A DNA stretch of 64,000 bases from Sepiola atlantica (taxonomy: Eukaryota; Mollusca; Cephalopoda; Sepiida; Sepiolidae), in the NCBI GenBank assembly GCA_963556195.1, contig OY744520.1, positions 154,206,607 to 154,270,606 on the forward strand. The letters are read 5' to 3'. Both the position numbers and the translations under genes were made by a program. The notes under the pieces are model-generated. The model saw only the letters and a list, made by a program, of their open reading frames with translations, had not been told where the DNA came from and made no database searches. This document shows, piece by piece, positions 22,880 through 35,009 of this stretch; position 1 is the stretch's first letter, and every line of letters starts with the position of its first letter.

Positions 22880-23460
22880 GATTAGGAGCTTTGAAAAAGA
22901 AAAAAACTAATTTTAAATCTCTCAGATCTAGAGCTGACCAACCTATTATTTTCAAGCAGCATTTCTTTAAAATTTATCAGAGAATATCTTAACGACTATT
23001 TGAATATAATGAGTAAAGAGTTACTCGATAATAGCCGCTAAGTATGGTGAGTGTACAAATTCCACTGAAGCTGTTTGAGCTTAAAATGAGGGACAATTGA
23101 GGAGAAGCGTTTCATGATCTAGTTAACAGAATGAATCCGCTTACTAGGTTAGTATATCGGGATGCTGAGCTAATCCAAAGTTTAGTATAACACGGCAACT
23201 TCCTGAATTGATTACTGATGCATTAAACAACTCTTTTAATTAATAATTCTTTAGCAAGAGCGAACCCAACAACCCTATAGAATGCCTTGTCACTTGCAAG
23301 GGAAAGCGAAACACGATATGAGCGACTCTGGGGTGATCGTATTAAGAAAAAGTCTATTTTAAATAATAGTTTTCTTAACAAGGTAAGAAGACTATAATGA
23401 AAAAGTATTTGAGAAGCGGGGGGGGGGTTACAACAGTAGCAAACCAATAAAACCTATCGT
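22880..23460 (+). pseudogene. LTR-retrotransposon Gag remnant
   Basis: A single plus frame stays recognisable from about 23050 to 23330 despite at least five stops: LFELKMRDN*GEAFHDL, then NRMNPLTRLVYRDAELI and ARANPTTL*NALSLA, then RESETRYERL. This is the pattern of retrotransposon Gag domains (gESF-dlv-R, LtrLvY, anP-tl--AlslA--E). No zinc knuckle or pol follows. The stops are point changes, so this is an old decayed copy. No LTRs were found around it. Confidence 0.62.
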
Positions 23461-23464
23461 CAAT

Positions 23465-24750
23465 AATAATGACTTTAAAGAAAACCCAACAAGGTCGTTT
23501 GAGCCGTTAATAGGCTAGGATAGGATTGACCATCATTATTTTAGGTAAAAGTGAGTAACCTTCACCCAAGAAAAGCGAAAGACTACGATACCCTCGATAT
23601 ATACCCTATGTCGCTGACTTGATTAAAAGTCAAGAAAGATGCGAGGATGTAACTATATAAAACCCTAAAAGAAAGAATGATCACATGAAAATATGAACAT
23701 TTGAGAACATGGGTAACGAGGAAGTAGTCGCAGTAGTGTGAAACTGGCATACCCAAGAAAAATCTATTTATATCTGGTTGGAAATCCCCTGTTTTAAAAT
23801 TTGACTCTTTACAATACGTTTTCACTAATAATACATGAATATATAGCTCAAATCCTGTTAAATATTTAATCTTATACTTCGCAAAAAATCCACCTTTTAA
23901 TTCCGTCTTTTACCACTATTTCTGAATTCATCTAATTCAATCTTAACATTTTCTACGCTATTGCTGATATGAATCTTACAACTCGTTCAAACATGTGTTA
24001 CTCTATTAGCAAACAAAAGTAAATAATTGGTTAATAGATCTTTTTTTTTAATAGGTGTCTTTTGACATATGTATGGCGTAGATCCAGCATAAGTACAATT
24101 GCTGTATGAATGACGTGTTAAGCATAATTGCATTCACTTAGGATAGAAATTTGCGCATTAAATGTCCTTTCAAGAAATCAATATTTGGATATAAACAAAA
24201 GTTGGAAAACTGCTATATGAATGAGTCTTTTTCATTTACGTTTACTTTTCTCTTACTTTTTCCTAAAAGTTCTTTTAGGTTTGGTGTATCGATATGAATC
24301 TACAAAGAAAATGAAATGGCGACCTTAGATAATCACTCAGTTAGAGAAAGTTGTTGTACGACACAGTTGATTGAAACTTAGAATGTTTCAATTGTTTATC
24401 AGATATGAGTGCACACTTGTGGTAAACCGTAGCGAAAGTGGCGTTGTGATTCGAGTGACTCTGTGGAGGATTGAAGAGGAGGTAAAAAGACAGCACGAAT
24501 CAATGACGAACTGAAAAAAATATTTAGAATATATTTAAGTGATTTTCATTTGTACAATAATATTATATATATATATCAAGGGAGGCACGAGAGCGCTCTA
24601 TCCCTTAATAGACTTAAAACTGGCCTATGCTGGAAATCTTATTTCTTTGATTAATCATAACTAAAAACCAATAAACCATATTAGTTAAAACTTTGCAAAA
24701 AAACCTTATGAGAAGGCATTGTATTGAGGCATAGCCTTTACAAAAGTAGT
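23465..24750. other. No gene seen
   Basis: AT-rich. Small ORFs without domains and a G8 homopolymer near 23421. Confidence 0.4.
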
Positions 24751-24753
24751 GAC

Positions 24754-25146
24754 ATTCCATGATAAATGCCAGTATACTGAAATCATATGCCCTTAATAGG
24801 GTTAAGATGAAAATTCATATGCACTAAATGTACAAAAGCAAGGAAATTCCAAAATTTTTACATTTTTATTGTCATTAAGGGTATGACTACATATCAACCA
24901 AACCATTTCATTATCACATCACTACAGTATACATCTCTATGCATGAGTGGATGAAATGTGTGAGGTGCGCTGAAGGAAAATTTCTTCCAGTAAAATACAT
25001 AGCCCTATTGTGCTCGCATACCCTTAATGACAATAAAAGTGTAAAAATTTTAGAATTTCCTTTCTTTTGTACATTTAGTGTATATGAATTTTCATCTTAA
25101 CCCTATTAAGGGCATATGATTTCAGTATACTGCCATTTCTCATGGA

Positions 25147-25148
<2 letters not shown>
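24754..25148. repeat. Fold-back (MITE-like), about 132-bp arms
   Basis: The left arm (24754-24885) and right arm (25016-25148) are near-perfect reverse complements. Shared blocks are agtatactgaaatcatatgc, ccttaatagggttaagatga and gtcattaagggtatg. The loop of about 130 bp is non-coding. Confidence 0.9.
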
Positions 25149-25150
<2 letters not shown>

Positions 25151-25217
<67 letters not shown>

Positions 25218-25265
25218 AAGAGAGAGAGAAGGGGGAGAGAGAGGGAGAGAGAGGGAGAGAGAAAG
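25151..25265. repeat. (CA)n-(TA)n-(GA)n compound microsatellite
   Basis: Three successive dinucleotide tracts touching the outer end of the right arm of the fold-back. Confidence 0.96.
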
Positions 25266-25794
25266 ACTACATATATAACGAATCATCGTAAAGTCTTTAC
25301 CCGTTTAATTTATGATAATGTTTTTTTTTCGAGATTATACTTGTTGATTTACTTATAGACAAGGAAAACGTGCTATTTAATACGGACATGCAAGCTATAT
25401 GAGACAATACATAAAATATTTAATACAAAATGTCGGATTATATTCTATTATTATATTTGTGCTCTAGTTTTTATTTGCTATGATATAAATGGTTATAGAA
25501 TTACTGTTGAACTTTAAACTGGGCGTGGGTGGATTATTTGAAGATTCTTCTGCAGTTTCTCCGTTAATTTACTCTTGATAAAATATTGATCGTTAGTATA
25601 TATTTGAATATAAATATAAAGTTTTCATTCATATTAAAATGCATAAAATATATTAAAATTGAACCAAAGTTATTTTTCGTTTACAAAAAACAAAACAATT
25701 CAAGTGCTGTAAAAATGGTAATTTTATGAAATCACTCTAGTCTACAATCATGTTGTTTTGGGGTGGTATTATGCGTTTTTCGGGTTACACCTTC

Positions 25795-26225
25795 AGAAAT
25801 CAAACCCACCCCCTCAAAAGGAGATTCTACTTTTTTAGGCGATTACGTGTACACACTAAACATTCTGCTAAAATTGTCGGAAAGGGAAAAATAAAATACA
25901 CTTTTTTATTGGAAATCAGCTTCACGGATAAATTTTACGTAAAATTCTCCCCCATTTCCGACCCATACCAGCGTTAGGTCAGTTAATCAAAATTATTACT
26001 TTTATTTTTTCTAATATGGAACATATATTCCGTGCGTTTTTTTTTTGGGGGGGGGTCGGTGAGGCGATTATGCATGCTTTTAGAACACTGTCAATTACGG
26101 TGAAAGGTAACAACATTTAGTTTACTGCCCTAAAAAAATAGAATTCCACCAATTTTTTTAAGGTGTTTACATGTAATCGCCGCAAAAAAAAGTAGAATCT
26201 TATTTTTAGGGAGGAGTAGGGTTGT
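25795..26225. repeat. Inverted repeat, about 65-bp diverged arms
   Basis: acccaccccctcaaaagg plus gattctacttttttaggcga (about 25804-25842) is matched in reverse by tcgccgcaaaaaaaagtaga and gggaggagtaggg (about 26175-26222). Possibly an old MITE. Confidence 0.6.
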
Positions 26226-26229
26226 TTAT

Positions 26230-27122
26230 TTGATGGTATTAATCTACAAATTTACCGTTTTTCGATTGCCCTGATAACGGTTTTAGCATTGCAAAACACT
26301 TTATTATACCTACCCCACCTCTAGCCTTAAGTCCGGGTGCCCCCAAATAATATAGCTTGATTCTAACTATAATTATGGTTCAGTTTGGTTCTTAAACCAA
26401 GGAAAAACATTATTTTTCAAATGCCCCCTATTGTACCAAAGAGCTGAATATTCTTTTTTTAATAATATTATTTAACAATCTCTACGTGATTTACATTATT
26501 TTTTTTAAATTTCGTATTAGTTTCGAATATTTATTGAAATAGAAAATGCAATATCGCGTAAAATTACACGAAGTTTAACAAATCCTATTGAAAATAATTA
26601 AATTGCAAAATTAAATACACCAAAGAAAAAAGTGCTTCTACAGAATTTGAACCGGACCTAACCACATCCACCGTGACATTACTTAGGTTAGACTTCCAGT
26701 GACTTTCGGCCTTGGTTAGTAGCCGACTTTTCAGGAAATAGAACTTAGGGTTCGAGTGACTTTTTTGCCCAAAGCAAAGCGCTTCTACAGAAGAAGTTAG
26801 GGTAATACAAAAATAAATTGGTCCTAATTAGTTAGAAGTAGAAAACACACAACTTAAATAAAGTTGCATCATACAGGTGAAACGCTGAAGTTAAAACTCG
26901 ACCACACAGATATCGTAGACATCTTTAGAAAACTGGGGCAATTTCTATTTTTGTTCCAGTACCAAGTGCTCCTTTTCATCGGTACATACATTTTCAACTA
27001 TTAAAAGCCGATCTATTGTGTTAACATTAAAAATATCATATGTGACCTTTTTGTGTCGGTCGACCGTTTAATCTATTCTTTTATATTTATCCCATGAAGC
27101 GCCGGGAAACCGAGTCATGCTA
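26230..27122. other. No gene seen
   Basis: AT-rich. The phrase gcttctacagaa occurs twice (about 26634 and 26781). Confidence 0.35.

Positions 27123-27182
<60 letters not shown>
27123..27182. repeat. (TA)n microsatellite
   Basis: Uninterrupted TA run. Confidence 0.97.
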
Positions 27183-27184
<2 letters not shown>

Positions 27185-27188
<4 letters not shown>

Positions 27189-28455
27189 GGAAGATTTTCA
27201 ACCTTTAAAACTATACGAGAGAAACAACAAAATAACGAAAAAAACACACTTTAGTCCCAAATCAATCGGTGGATAATTACTTTTGTTGTAAATCAATTTA
27301 CTTTTTACAGTCACTATATTAGTTTGTTTCCAAGAATTTACGCTAGTCTTAACATTATTTAAGAGATCATAAATTGTTTACCATAAAAAACTGTTTCGGG
27401 AATTTAATAACAAAACTGTATTTTATTTCATGGCTTCCCAGCAGAATTGATCAGCCCCACTTTCTTTAAAAGACAAAAACCAAAACGTTCCGTATATTAG
27501 ATCTAAATTTTGTTCCAGATTAATGTTTTGCTAACTTATTTTCTTATTAGAAAATGTCCTCTTTACCTTTTTTGTTCATCTGTGTCTAAGAAAATGTATC
27601 CGTTATTTACAAAAAGTTGCTGTATTTTATAGTGTTTAGACCAATCTATTACATTACCTATTAAGGTATTTATAGTTTTATGTATTTGTATTATTTTATT
27701 ATATTTAGTTTCATATTAATATATATATACATACACGTATTTATTTTTAATAATAGAAGTGTTCCCAATGTCTAAGTGAACAATAAGGACGACATGAAGG
27801 CATATTCCTCCCTTAAAACTTGTATCCTATAGTTACGAAAGGCAACTGAAGTGGTTAAAAATCTCTGAGTGCCCTCCTAACCTAAGCGAGCTATGGGTTT
27901 CCGAACCTCCTACAAAACTTCAAATATGTCTTACTTTGATGAAATTTACATCATATGTACAACATTCTCCAAGGAAGACAATGTAAGTGATCTCAAATAT
28001 CTACGTTACTCTCTATGATCCGAATATCTACGTGCCACCGCCTCTAAGTGCTCCATGGGGACAAACGCTCCTTAAAACTTCAAATGCGTATATTCGATTT
28101 TTCTTTGTGAACGTTATTTTAATATTCTACTTAACAAATGTCTAGATTGTTTAGTTGGGAAACCATCAACTGTGCGGTGTCGACCGCCCTCCGTTTAAAA
28201 CAAAATTTGCATTAAATCAAATAACTTTTCTATTTATAATATAACAAGCAGAGGTACCTGACATTGCCTGGGGCTCTTCCCCTGTTTTCCCCTGCCTCTC
28301 TCTAGGCAAAAGTGTAAAACTCTCTCTACTTCCCGGTGCCCTTTCCTCCCGTTACCCGGAGCAAATTTGTAACAATCTCTCTCTTCCCCAGTACCCCTAT
28401 TCTCTCACCCCGCCCCTTAAACAAAAAACTACGTAACACAATGACGATAAATAAT
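27185..28455. other. No gene seen
   Basis: No domain or clear repeat recognised. Confidence 0.4.
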
Positions 28456-28459
28456 CGTA

Positions 28460-28550
28460 CAAAGTGTTTATGATCTTGTAGTAAAACGTCAGACTGCAAA
28501 CAATAATATCGTAGGTTCAATCCTCGCCCAGGTTAGCCATGCTGATGACG
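28460..28550 (+). mobile_element. Possible tRNA-derived SINE head
   Basis: Contains a good Pol III B box (ggttcaatcc, about 28514) with tRNA-like sequence upstream (cttgtagtaaaacgtcagac). The A box is poor. It precedes a (TA)n tract. Confidence 0.35.
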
Positions 28551-28601
28551 ACTGATAGCCACACACACATGTCCATGGATTCATTTCATATGAAAGTTAA
28601 A

Positions 28602-28606
<5 letters not shown>

Positions 28607-28637
<31 letters not shown>
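28607..28637. repeat. (TA)n microsatellite
   Basis: Left boundary of the repeat copy at 28640-28925. Confidence 0.96.
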
Positions 28638-28639
<2 letters not shown>

Positions 28640-28644
<5 letters not shown>

Positions 28645-28925
28645 AGAAAGGAAAGATGAGAGTAATCCGACGTAATGGGAAATGAAAAAGGAAAAATCAA
28701 GATATATTTTTTATATATGATCAAATTTTCGTCTTTATTGTCAGACTTCCCCAGGATGATGATTTTAAGAAAAATGCCATGAGGGTACATCGAAATATTG
28801 GGTTGACACGATGGGTTGATATGGAAAAGTAGTAGCCGTGGCTACTAAGAGCGCTGGACAGGGTCCAGGCTGCGAGAAGTCAGTAGTGGCAAGGAGTGAC
28901 TACTGACTTCAAGCAGCCTGGATTA
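28640..28925 (+). repeat. Relative of the 46.8-47.1 kb fold-back, with hairpin
   Basis: Shares gagagtaatccgacgtaatg, then gggaaatgaaaaaggaaaaa, caggatgatgattttaagaa, catcgaaatattgggttgac and agtagccgtggct with 46777-47105. It ends in a near-perfect hairpin at 28866-28922 (ccaggctgcgagaagtcagt / actgacttcaagcagcctgg). Confidence 0.85.
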
Positions 28926-28929
28926 AGCG

Positions 28930-30245
28930 AATAAATATTATCCAGATACTGCATATATTTAAGAGAATGTAAAACGTCATGTAATGTCCAGTAAAGTAGG
29001 AGAGCTTCGGATTAAATTAAAAAACAAACTTCAAATTTAAAATACTTGACTTTAAATCAAAAGAATATCAACTTTAAATGATAAGTGCCCGTTAAATAAG
29101 AAATGCTCAAATTCACATTTTTTAATTCTTTTAATTCAAATGAATAAAACTCACCTTCAAATTGAAAAGTTGGATTTGAAGATGATCCCATTTAATTTTA
29201 AGATAATTCATTTTTATTTGAACTTTGTTTATTTTTATCTTAACTTGAAAATCTTATTTAATTTTAAGTTTATTATATTTAATTTTCAGTTGATCGTTTT
29301 TAATTCGAAATTGATATATTTTTTATTTGACGTTAATAAATCAAACAGTACCTCTATTTCTCCTGACTGGATGCAGTTTTCTGCCCAATAGGATTTAAGC
29401 TTTAGAACGGACATTTTAAAAGTTGTTGACGTGACTTCTTACTTATGGTAAGAAGCAGACGAACAGTTAATCTGCGTATAATCTCGCTTAATGCTGTTTA
29501 CTTTGTTTTTGAAAATTTATTTATTGTATGTCTTATGATTGTGTTCACACGGACGCATTCGCAGGACAAGCTGAATAAAAGAATTGTTTCAAAGCTTCAA
29601 TCCTGGTTGGTCTGAACACATGACATTCGGAGAGAATCCGGTGCATAAGCTGCTTACTAACAAGTTAGATTTCAATTGGTACTCACAAACGTAAGTGCGT
29701 ACAAAAACGCATTCACACAGTTGGATGTTCAAGATTAAAGCCTGCAGCATAGTTATCAGTTGAATTTAGATATAAAATATTAAAATATAATATTTCATTC
29801 GTGTGGTTGAAAATAACTTCTGAACTAACTGAACTGTAAAGAAAGATAATATTCTAAAAATATGATTATATATAAGCCATGTCGTTGAGAAAATTAAGAT
29901 ACATACTCATTGCTCTCTCTCTATCTCCTTATATCTATATATATATATGTATATGTATATTTATGATATATTTATCTACAAACTGTTACGTCGTCTACGA
30001 TTCATCAGTGTGAGTAGACGCAGCGAGTGTATTCACAAAACCCGAACGACCAGTCACATACGTCTACGATCAAGCGGCCTAAGTACATAACATCCTGCAC
30101 CAACAGCCATGCTACTGAGTAAAACCATTCAAACGTTATATCCGTAGTTATTTTGTTTGCGTATACATTTTTATTACACATGTTGAAAACCCGAGAAATC
30201 TATTCTTTACAGAAAATTATGCTAAATAGAAAACTTATAAATAAA

Positions 30246-30247
<2 letters not shown>
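28930..30247. other. No gene seen
   Basis: The 83-codon frame at 29140-29391 is Phe/Asn/Leu-rich low-complexity sequence and is not supported as a gene. Confidence 0.4.

Positions 30248-30297
<50 letters not shown>
30248..30297. repeat. (TA)n microsatellite
   Basis: Lies downstream (minus sense) of the degraded hammerhead-type SINE. Confidence 0.97.
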
Positions 30298-30299
<2 letters not shown>

Positions 30300-30314
30300 T
30301 TAATATATTTATTT

Positions 30315-30420
30315 TACTACATACGTATACGTTTAATTCTTCCAGAATCGTCAGTGTTGAGATAATTATTCAAGCCGGTCGCAGGATTTGAAAACCCGGA
30401 ACATGTCATGTTTTTAACTC
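30315..30420 (-). mobile_element. Degraded SINE with hammerhead-like motif
   Basis: Read on the minus strand. A tRNA-like B-box region (gggttttcaaatcctgcgac) is followed by CTGACGA (30348-30354), stem II TTCT/AGAA, TAAA where GAAA is expected, the stem-III palindrome CGTATACG, GTA, and TGTAG for stem I (pairing with CAACA). The order matches the better copy at 49752-49890. At least two core differences imply it is inactive. Confidence 0.5.
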
Positions 30421-30699
30421 GAATTCCTATGTCTTGACAAGTATGAATGTTCTCGTAAGGGGGTAAAAGAGAGCGTGTAAAACCTTACCAAACATTTGGC
30501 CTATAAAACTTTCATGAGATTTAATCATAGATAAATTAAGCAGAATCAAAAGTATTCTTCAGATTAGAGAATATTTACATCATCGTCTTCAGATGCTGTA
30601 ATTGGGTTTCAATTCCAAAAACTAAACACTCTTTTCAACCCATAACTTTAGGCATGTAGCCACAATTGTAACATACTTTGTAATATACCAATATATCGT

Positions 30700-31115
30700 T
30701 CCTTGCATAATTTGAATTATTCGGACTACTGTTTCTGGCCGATGTAAACTCCGAATTTAATCGAGTGTATCTTGTCGAACTCGGGAATATTTCTGTAAGG
30801 ACCCGTGGCGTGACGGATGAAATACTAAGTAAAATTCAGTTCTATTTGCAGTCTTCTGACGGTCGAAGGTTCAATCCTCAGTGCGGGCGATACTAGATAT
30901 TGCAAATAACTGAAGACTTTTACCCGGTCATGGTTGATGGGATGAAAGCATGCTACCTCCGTGCATTAAATAAAGCTCCGTTAGAAATTGCGTACACAGA
31001 AAGATTCCCGAGTTCGACAAGATACAAATATAGAAGGTAGGAGGTTACACTGACCGAAACATGATGAGAATTACACTGAAGATGTGAACAGTAGTCTGAA
31101 TGATCCAATTATACA
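30700..31115. repeat. Fold-back enclosing a tRNA-derived SINE
   Basis: The arms gtatcttgtcgaactcggga (30767-30796) and tcccgagttcgacaagatac (30996-31025) pair over 30 bp with about one mismatch. Weaker pairing continues outward (ggagtttacatcgg / ggaggttacactga; acagtagtc). The enclosed segment has an A box (tggcgtgacgg, 30806) and a B box (ggttcaatcc, 30868). Confidence 0.78.
30800..30970 (+). mobile_element. tRNA-derived SINE
   Basis: Pol III A-box- and B-box-like sequences 62 bp apart, in the order and orientation of a tRNA gene. No tRNA cloverleaf is evident, so it is a SINE head and not a tRNA gene. The body extends to about 30970. Confidence 0.55.
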
Positions 31116-31119
31116 AATG

Positions 31120-32604
31120 ATAAAACCTTGACTTCAAAATTCAGAAGCATGTCTTTTCTTGATTTGAAATAATAAAAAAAACTATCACAGAAGTGATCAG
31201 ATAGGAAAGAAATTGTTTCAATTTTTTCGACATGTGTGATGTAAGAGTTATACGTATTCATCCACAAAGCATTGGTAGCTTACGTTAACCAATAATAAGT
31301 GCAACGTCGTATTACTCAGCATGGTAAGACTTTTGACCGCCTTGCTTCTGTTATTTACATTTGTTTCCCCAGGTTCTTAGAGAATCAGATACTTACAAGA
31401 GGAACCACATAAACATTGACAGTTGTGCTATGGAATGAACAGGGTGCAAGTCATCAGTCAATGTCGATATCCACTCAACCACGATCACCCTAATTTTTAA
31501 TGAAATAACTAAATATCTGTTGGCAGTTAATGGCGTGAAAACACTGAAATCGCTGAGCGTCATGTTCGCACAAAATAGATGAAAACATGTTTTTCCTACC
31601 TTTTTATGCACCTAAACTGAATATTTCTTTTCACACCGCTTCAAGGAAAAAACATCCGCGCTTAGAATTCCATAAATCCCCTCTTATAATACAAGGTGGA
31701 TTAAAAAAATGCATCCCCGTGTTGATTTTATTAGAGTTTTATTTGAGAAAATGGCACAGGACTGTTATTTTAAGAGTTCTATGGTATCGATTTTGGGTCA
31801 CTTTACGACGCAATAACCTGCTTCTGGTGACAGAAAATGTCATTGAAAATTGATTATTAATCATGATGGAAAGTAGAAAACTTTATATCCCAATTCTTTA
31901 TTTTTCATGTAAATTGTATGAAATGTGTTATTGAAGGACATCATATGGTAAGGAAACTGATAACTGGATCGCATGTTAACTTAAGGAAGCTTAGATAGTG
32001 TATTGTCTATTCATCGCTTACCTCTCAAATTAATATGGCTACATTTGGAGAAATGGAATATAAAGTTTTCTACTGTCCACAATATCTCCCAATACATATT
32101 ATATCCATTTAAGCATCATGAGATTTATATTTTCTAACTAAAAAGTTTTAACACACAAAGAATAATCAGTTCAAAGACGCTATCGTTTTGACTTTTCCTA
32201 ACATTATGGTAATAATAAGCAGAAGGATACGGTGTTGCTGTGAATAATAGTGGTCCGTATATATTTGTTCTGCCCCCACTTATATCTCCTTACTTTCTTT
32301 TACGTCCCTCATTTATTCTGCAAGATACTTTTAGTTATTCACCGTCTTTTTGATTTATAATTTTCTGCTTGACTTCTTTAGACTGCTAATTGTGGTGATA
32401 GACATGTCTGCTCACAACCCGACTCTATCTTATTCTTATAAAAAACATTAATGGCATACCATTTATTATTTCTTTTTAATAATGAATTGTTTTCACTTAT
32501 TAAGCCGTTGTTAGTTTTGTATGTTTTACTTTGACATTTTATTAACATTTCTCTCGCTTATTTACGAATTCTTAAAATTCGTTACTTTCTGTAAACTCTT
32601 GGCC
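31120..32604. other. No gene seen
   Basis: Frames at 31393-31611 (-) and 31587-31853 (+) have no recognisable domain. Confidence 0.4.
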
Positions 32605-33010
32605 ATTTTATCTTATAGGAAAGTGTCTTTTTTCTGTACGGGTCGCTGCATTATGGAGCAGGCTTCGAGAAACCGTGGTCAGCCTGCAGACGTTTAAGGC
32701 AGCGCTGGGTGTATTATGGTCACTGATCTTTAGATAATTATTTAAACAGTGGAGAATGCTAACATACGCGATTCTAGCGTAACATATCAACCGGAATTTA
32801 AATATACCCTTCGAAGAGTTTTTCACCCCAGCGTCAAGTCGTGGTGTAAACGTGACCCAGGAAAAGATGTACCATAGTCGACTTCGGCTCATAAGAAAGG
32901 AAGACAGCATTTTCTGTCCGTGTTTTTGTTCCGTGAAACAGCCTACAAGAAATGGTGATGATGCTTATCATATCCAGTTTTAAAGTCGCCTATTGGCAAA
33001 CATTCAGACA
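32605..33010 (+). pseudogene. Two CR1-like LINE C-terminal scraps
   Basis: The first (about 32618-32738) is open for nearly 40 codons: LFSVRVAALWSRLRETVVSL and then QTFKAALGVLWSLIFR, ending at TAA. The second (about 32907-33008) reads FSVRVFVP*NSLQEMV and then SSFKVAYWQTFRQ. Both follow the R-V---W--L---VV------FK--L pattern at the C-terminus of CR1/jockey-like LINE polyproteins. They may be two fragments or one end with an internal duplication. Confidence 0.6.
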
Positions 33011-33014
33011 GTAA

Positions 33015-34860
33015 GATGTACACATTTTATAACTGTCCGTTTACATGACTTGTCGCACTTTGCTATCTTTTACCAGTTAATTTGAATCTATTACTTTTGA
33101 TATCCCTTCACATTTTTATTAACTACAAACTTCTTGTTTAGAAAAATTTCTGCCATTTGATTGTCCAACACTTAAGCTGAAGCTGTTTTCTTCATGCCTG
33201 ATCCCTTCCTTCCCTTCTTGTTTGTCATTTTAACTGTCTTTACACTGTATACTTTCGTCCTTTTAGTTTCACCATTTTTATAGTGAATAAGCCTGTCTAT
33301 CTAACCCTGTCTGCAGAGTCGTTACTATTAGAGGCGTTTTTTTACTGTCGTAGGTGCATACGTTCGTTTACTGAGAGAATAGAATTGCGGAAAGTTTACT
33401 GACAGGAAAGATGTACGAAGTTAAAATGTGAAGAGGTTAAGAGCAACGAGTCTTCCAAAAGGAAATAATTTTAAGGAGATATGCGAAAAAAGAGGAGCTT
33501 CGTAATAAAGAGATGAACATGTACATAAAATAACAATGTCACATTACATAGGTAGAAAATAACAGTCTTTAAAGTCTAAATGCAAGAGTACTTCTACAGT
33601 TTACGGACCGTGCTGAAACTCATTCTTAACATGGGAAGGAGATGCTTGGTTAACTTTTCTAACAATTTAATAAAGAAAATATACCATAAAAACTGAATTT
33701 AACTAGCATTTCCTATCTAAAACAATAGCACGGTTCATAAACTGCAAAAGTACCAAGATATTAAGTGAAGACGTGTCTATCAGCACGTGTAACAGTATAA
33801 GAGGTCAAATAGGAAATGAGAAGACCAACAAGCGGCGAATGACTAATAGTCCATTTCCAGAAGAAATGTAAGACTAAAAAGAAGCAAGGATCGAACTGCA
33901 CGTGATGACAGTACAAAAGTAAAAAAGGAAAGCAAAGATGAATACATTCTGTCATTTCAAAGGGTTTAAAGTGCATTTTTACTCCAGTATTTACCAGGGA
34001 AACGCTCTATTTTTATTACTAACAAATATATGTGTACGGGTTGCGTATATATTTTAAACCAGTAAGCATTTATCAGAATTAAACAATTGTAAAATAATTC
34101 TTATTATTACAGAAAAATTCGAAAATAATAATTAAAGCTTTCGTTAAATTGACAATTTAAGACATGTAAAACCCGCCCTACTTGTAAACTGCCAAGATAT
34201 TCTAGCACTAAGAGAAACTTGATGTGTAATTATATCGCCTATTCTACCGTAAAGACTCCGAGAAATCTATGCACTGGCACTGAATCAATATCAATAATAC
34301 AAGCTCCTTAATAAGAGAACTTAGTTTAGAATCTTAAGATCAAGCCTATATGTACTTTATATTAACCTTACAACACAGCGTTAGTTACCTATATATATAC
34401 TTTACCATTCTATCTCTACCCAGGACTGTAACCTACTTTATCAAGTCTAGCATAGTATAGACTGTTCTTTTCCTCGGATCCGAACACCTACATTCATATA
34501 TTAAGAAACTTTAATGTCAACCACAGAGAATGCTATGGTTTCTTGAGCTACACATATGTAACTGGTAACAGAACGCGTAGAATCTTAATTGCACATTCTC
34601 TTTCACAGAAGGCCACTTTCTTGATCCGCCTCCCGGATCGTGAGGATCAGCAAGTTTCAAAACCATACCTATTCTTGACAACACTGCCCTAGGCTTGTGA
34701 AGAAAATGCTCACTAGGGAGTGATGACCATTTAGTAATAATTGTTTATATCACACGAAAGAGATTTACCTACACTACAGATAATGACAAGTCGTCTATTG
34801 CAATGAAAGGTGTTGCATGTTCATTTAGTAAGTTGAGTTTTTTTATTTATTAAAACTTTA
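33015..34860. other. No gene seen
   Basis: AT-rich single-copy-looking DNA. No domain recognised. Confidence 0.4.
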
Positions 34861-34863
34861 TTG

Positions 34864-35008
34864 AAAAGTAACTTTTTAATCTAAAAAAATCTTGATCTCT
34901 CATGAACCCATTAGAATATTTCATTTTCCGTCTAATTAAGACAGAAAATGAAATATTCTAATGGGTTCATGAGAGATCAAGAATTTTTTAGATTAAAAAG
35001 TTACTTTT
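34864..35008. repeat. 145-bp near-perfect palindrome
   Basis: Two 70-nt arms with two mismatches around a 5-nt loop (aatta, centre about 34936). Outer ends are aaaagtaactttttaatcta / tagattaaaaagttactttt. Transcription of either strand would give one long hairpin. It is likely a young MITE or a palindrome formed by local inversion duplication. Confidence 0.95.
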
Positions 35009-35009
35009 T

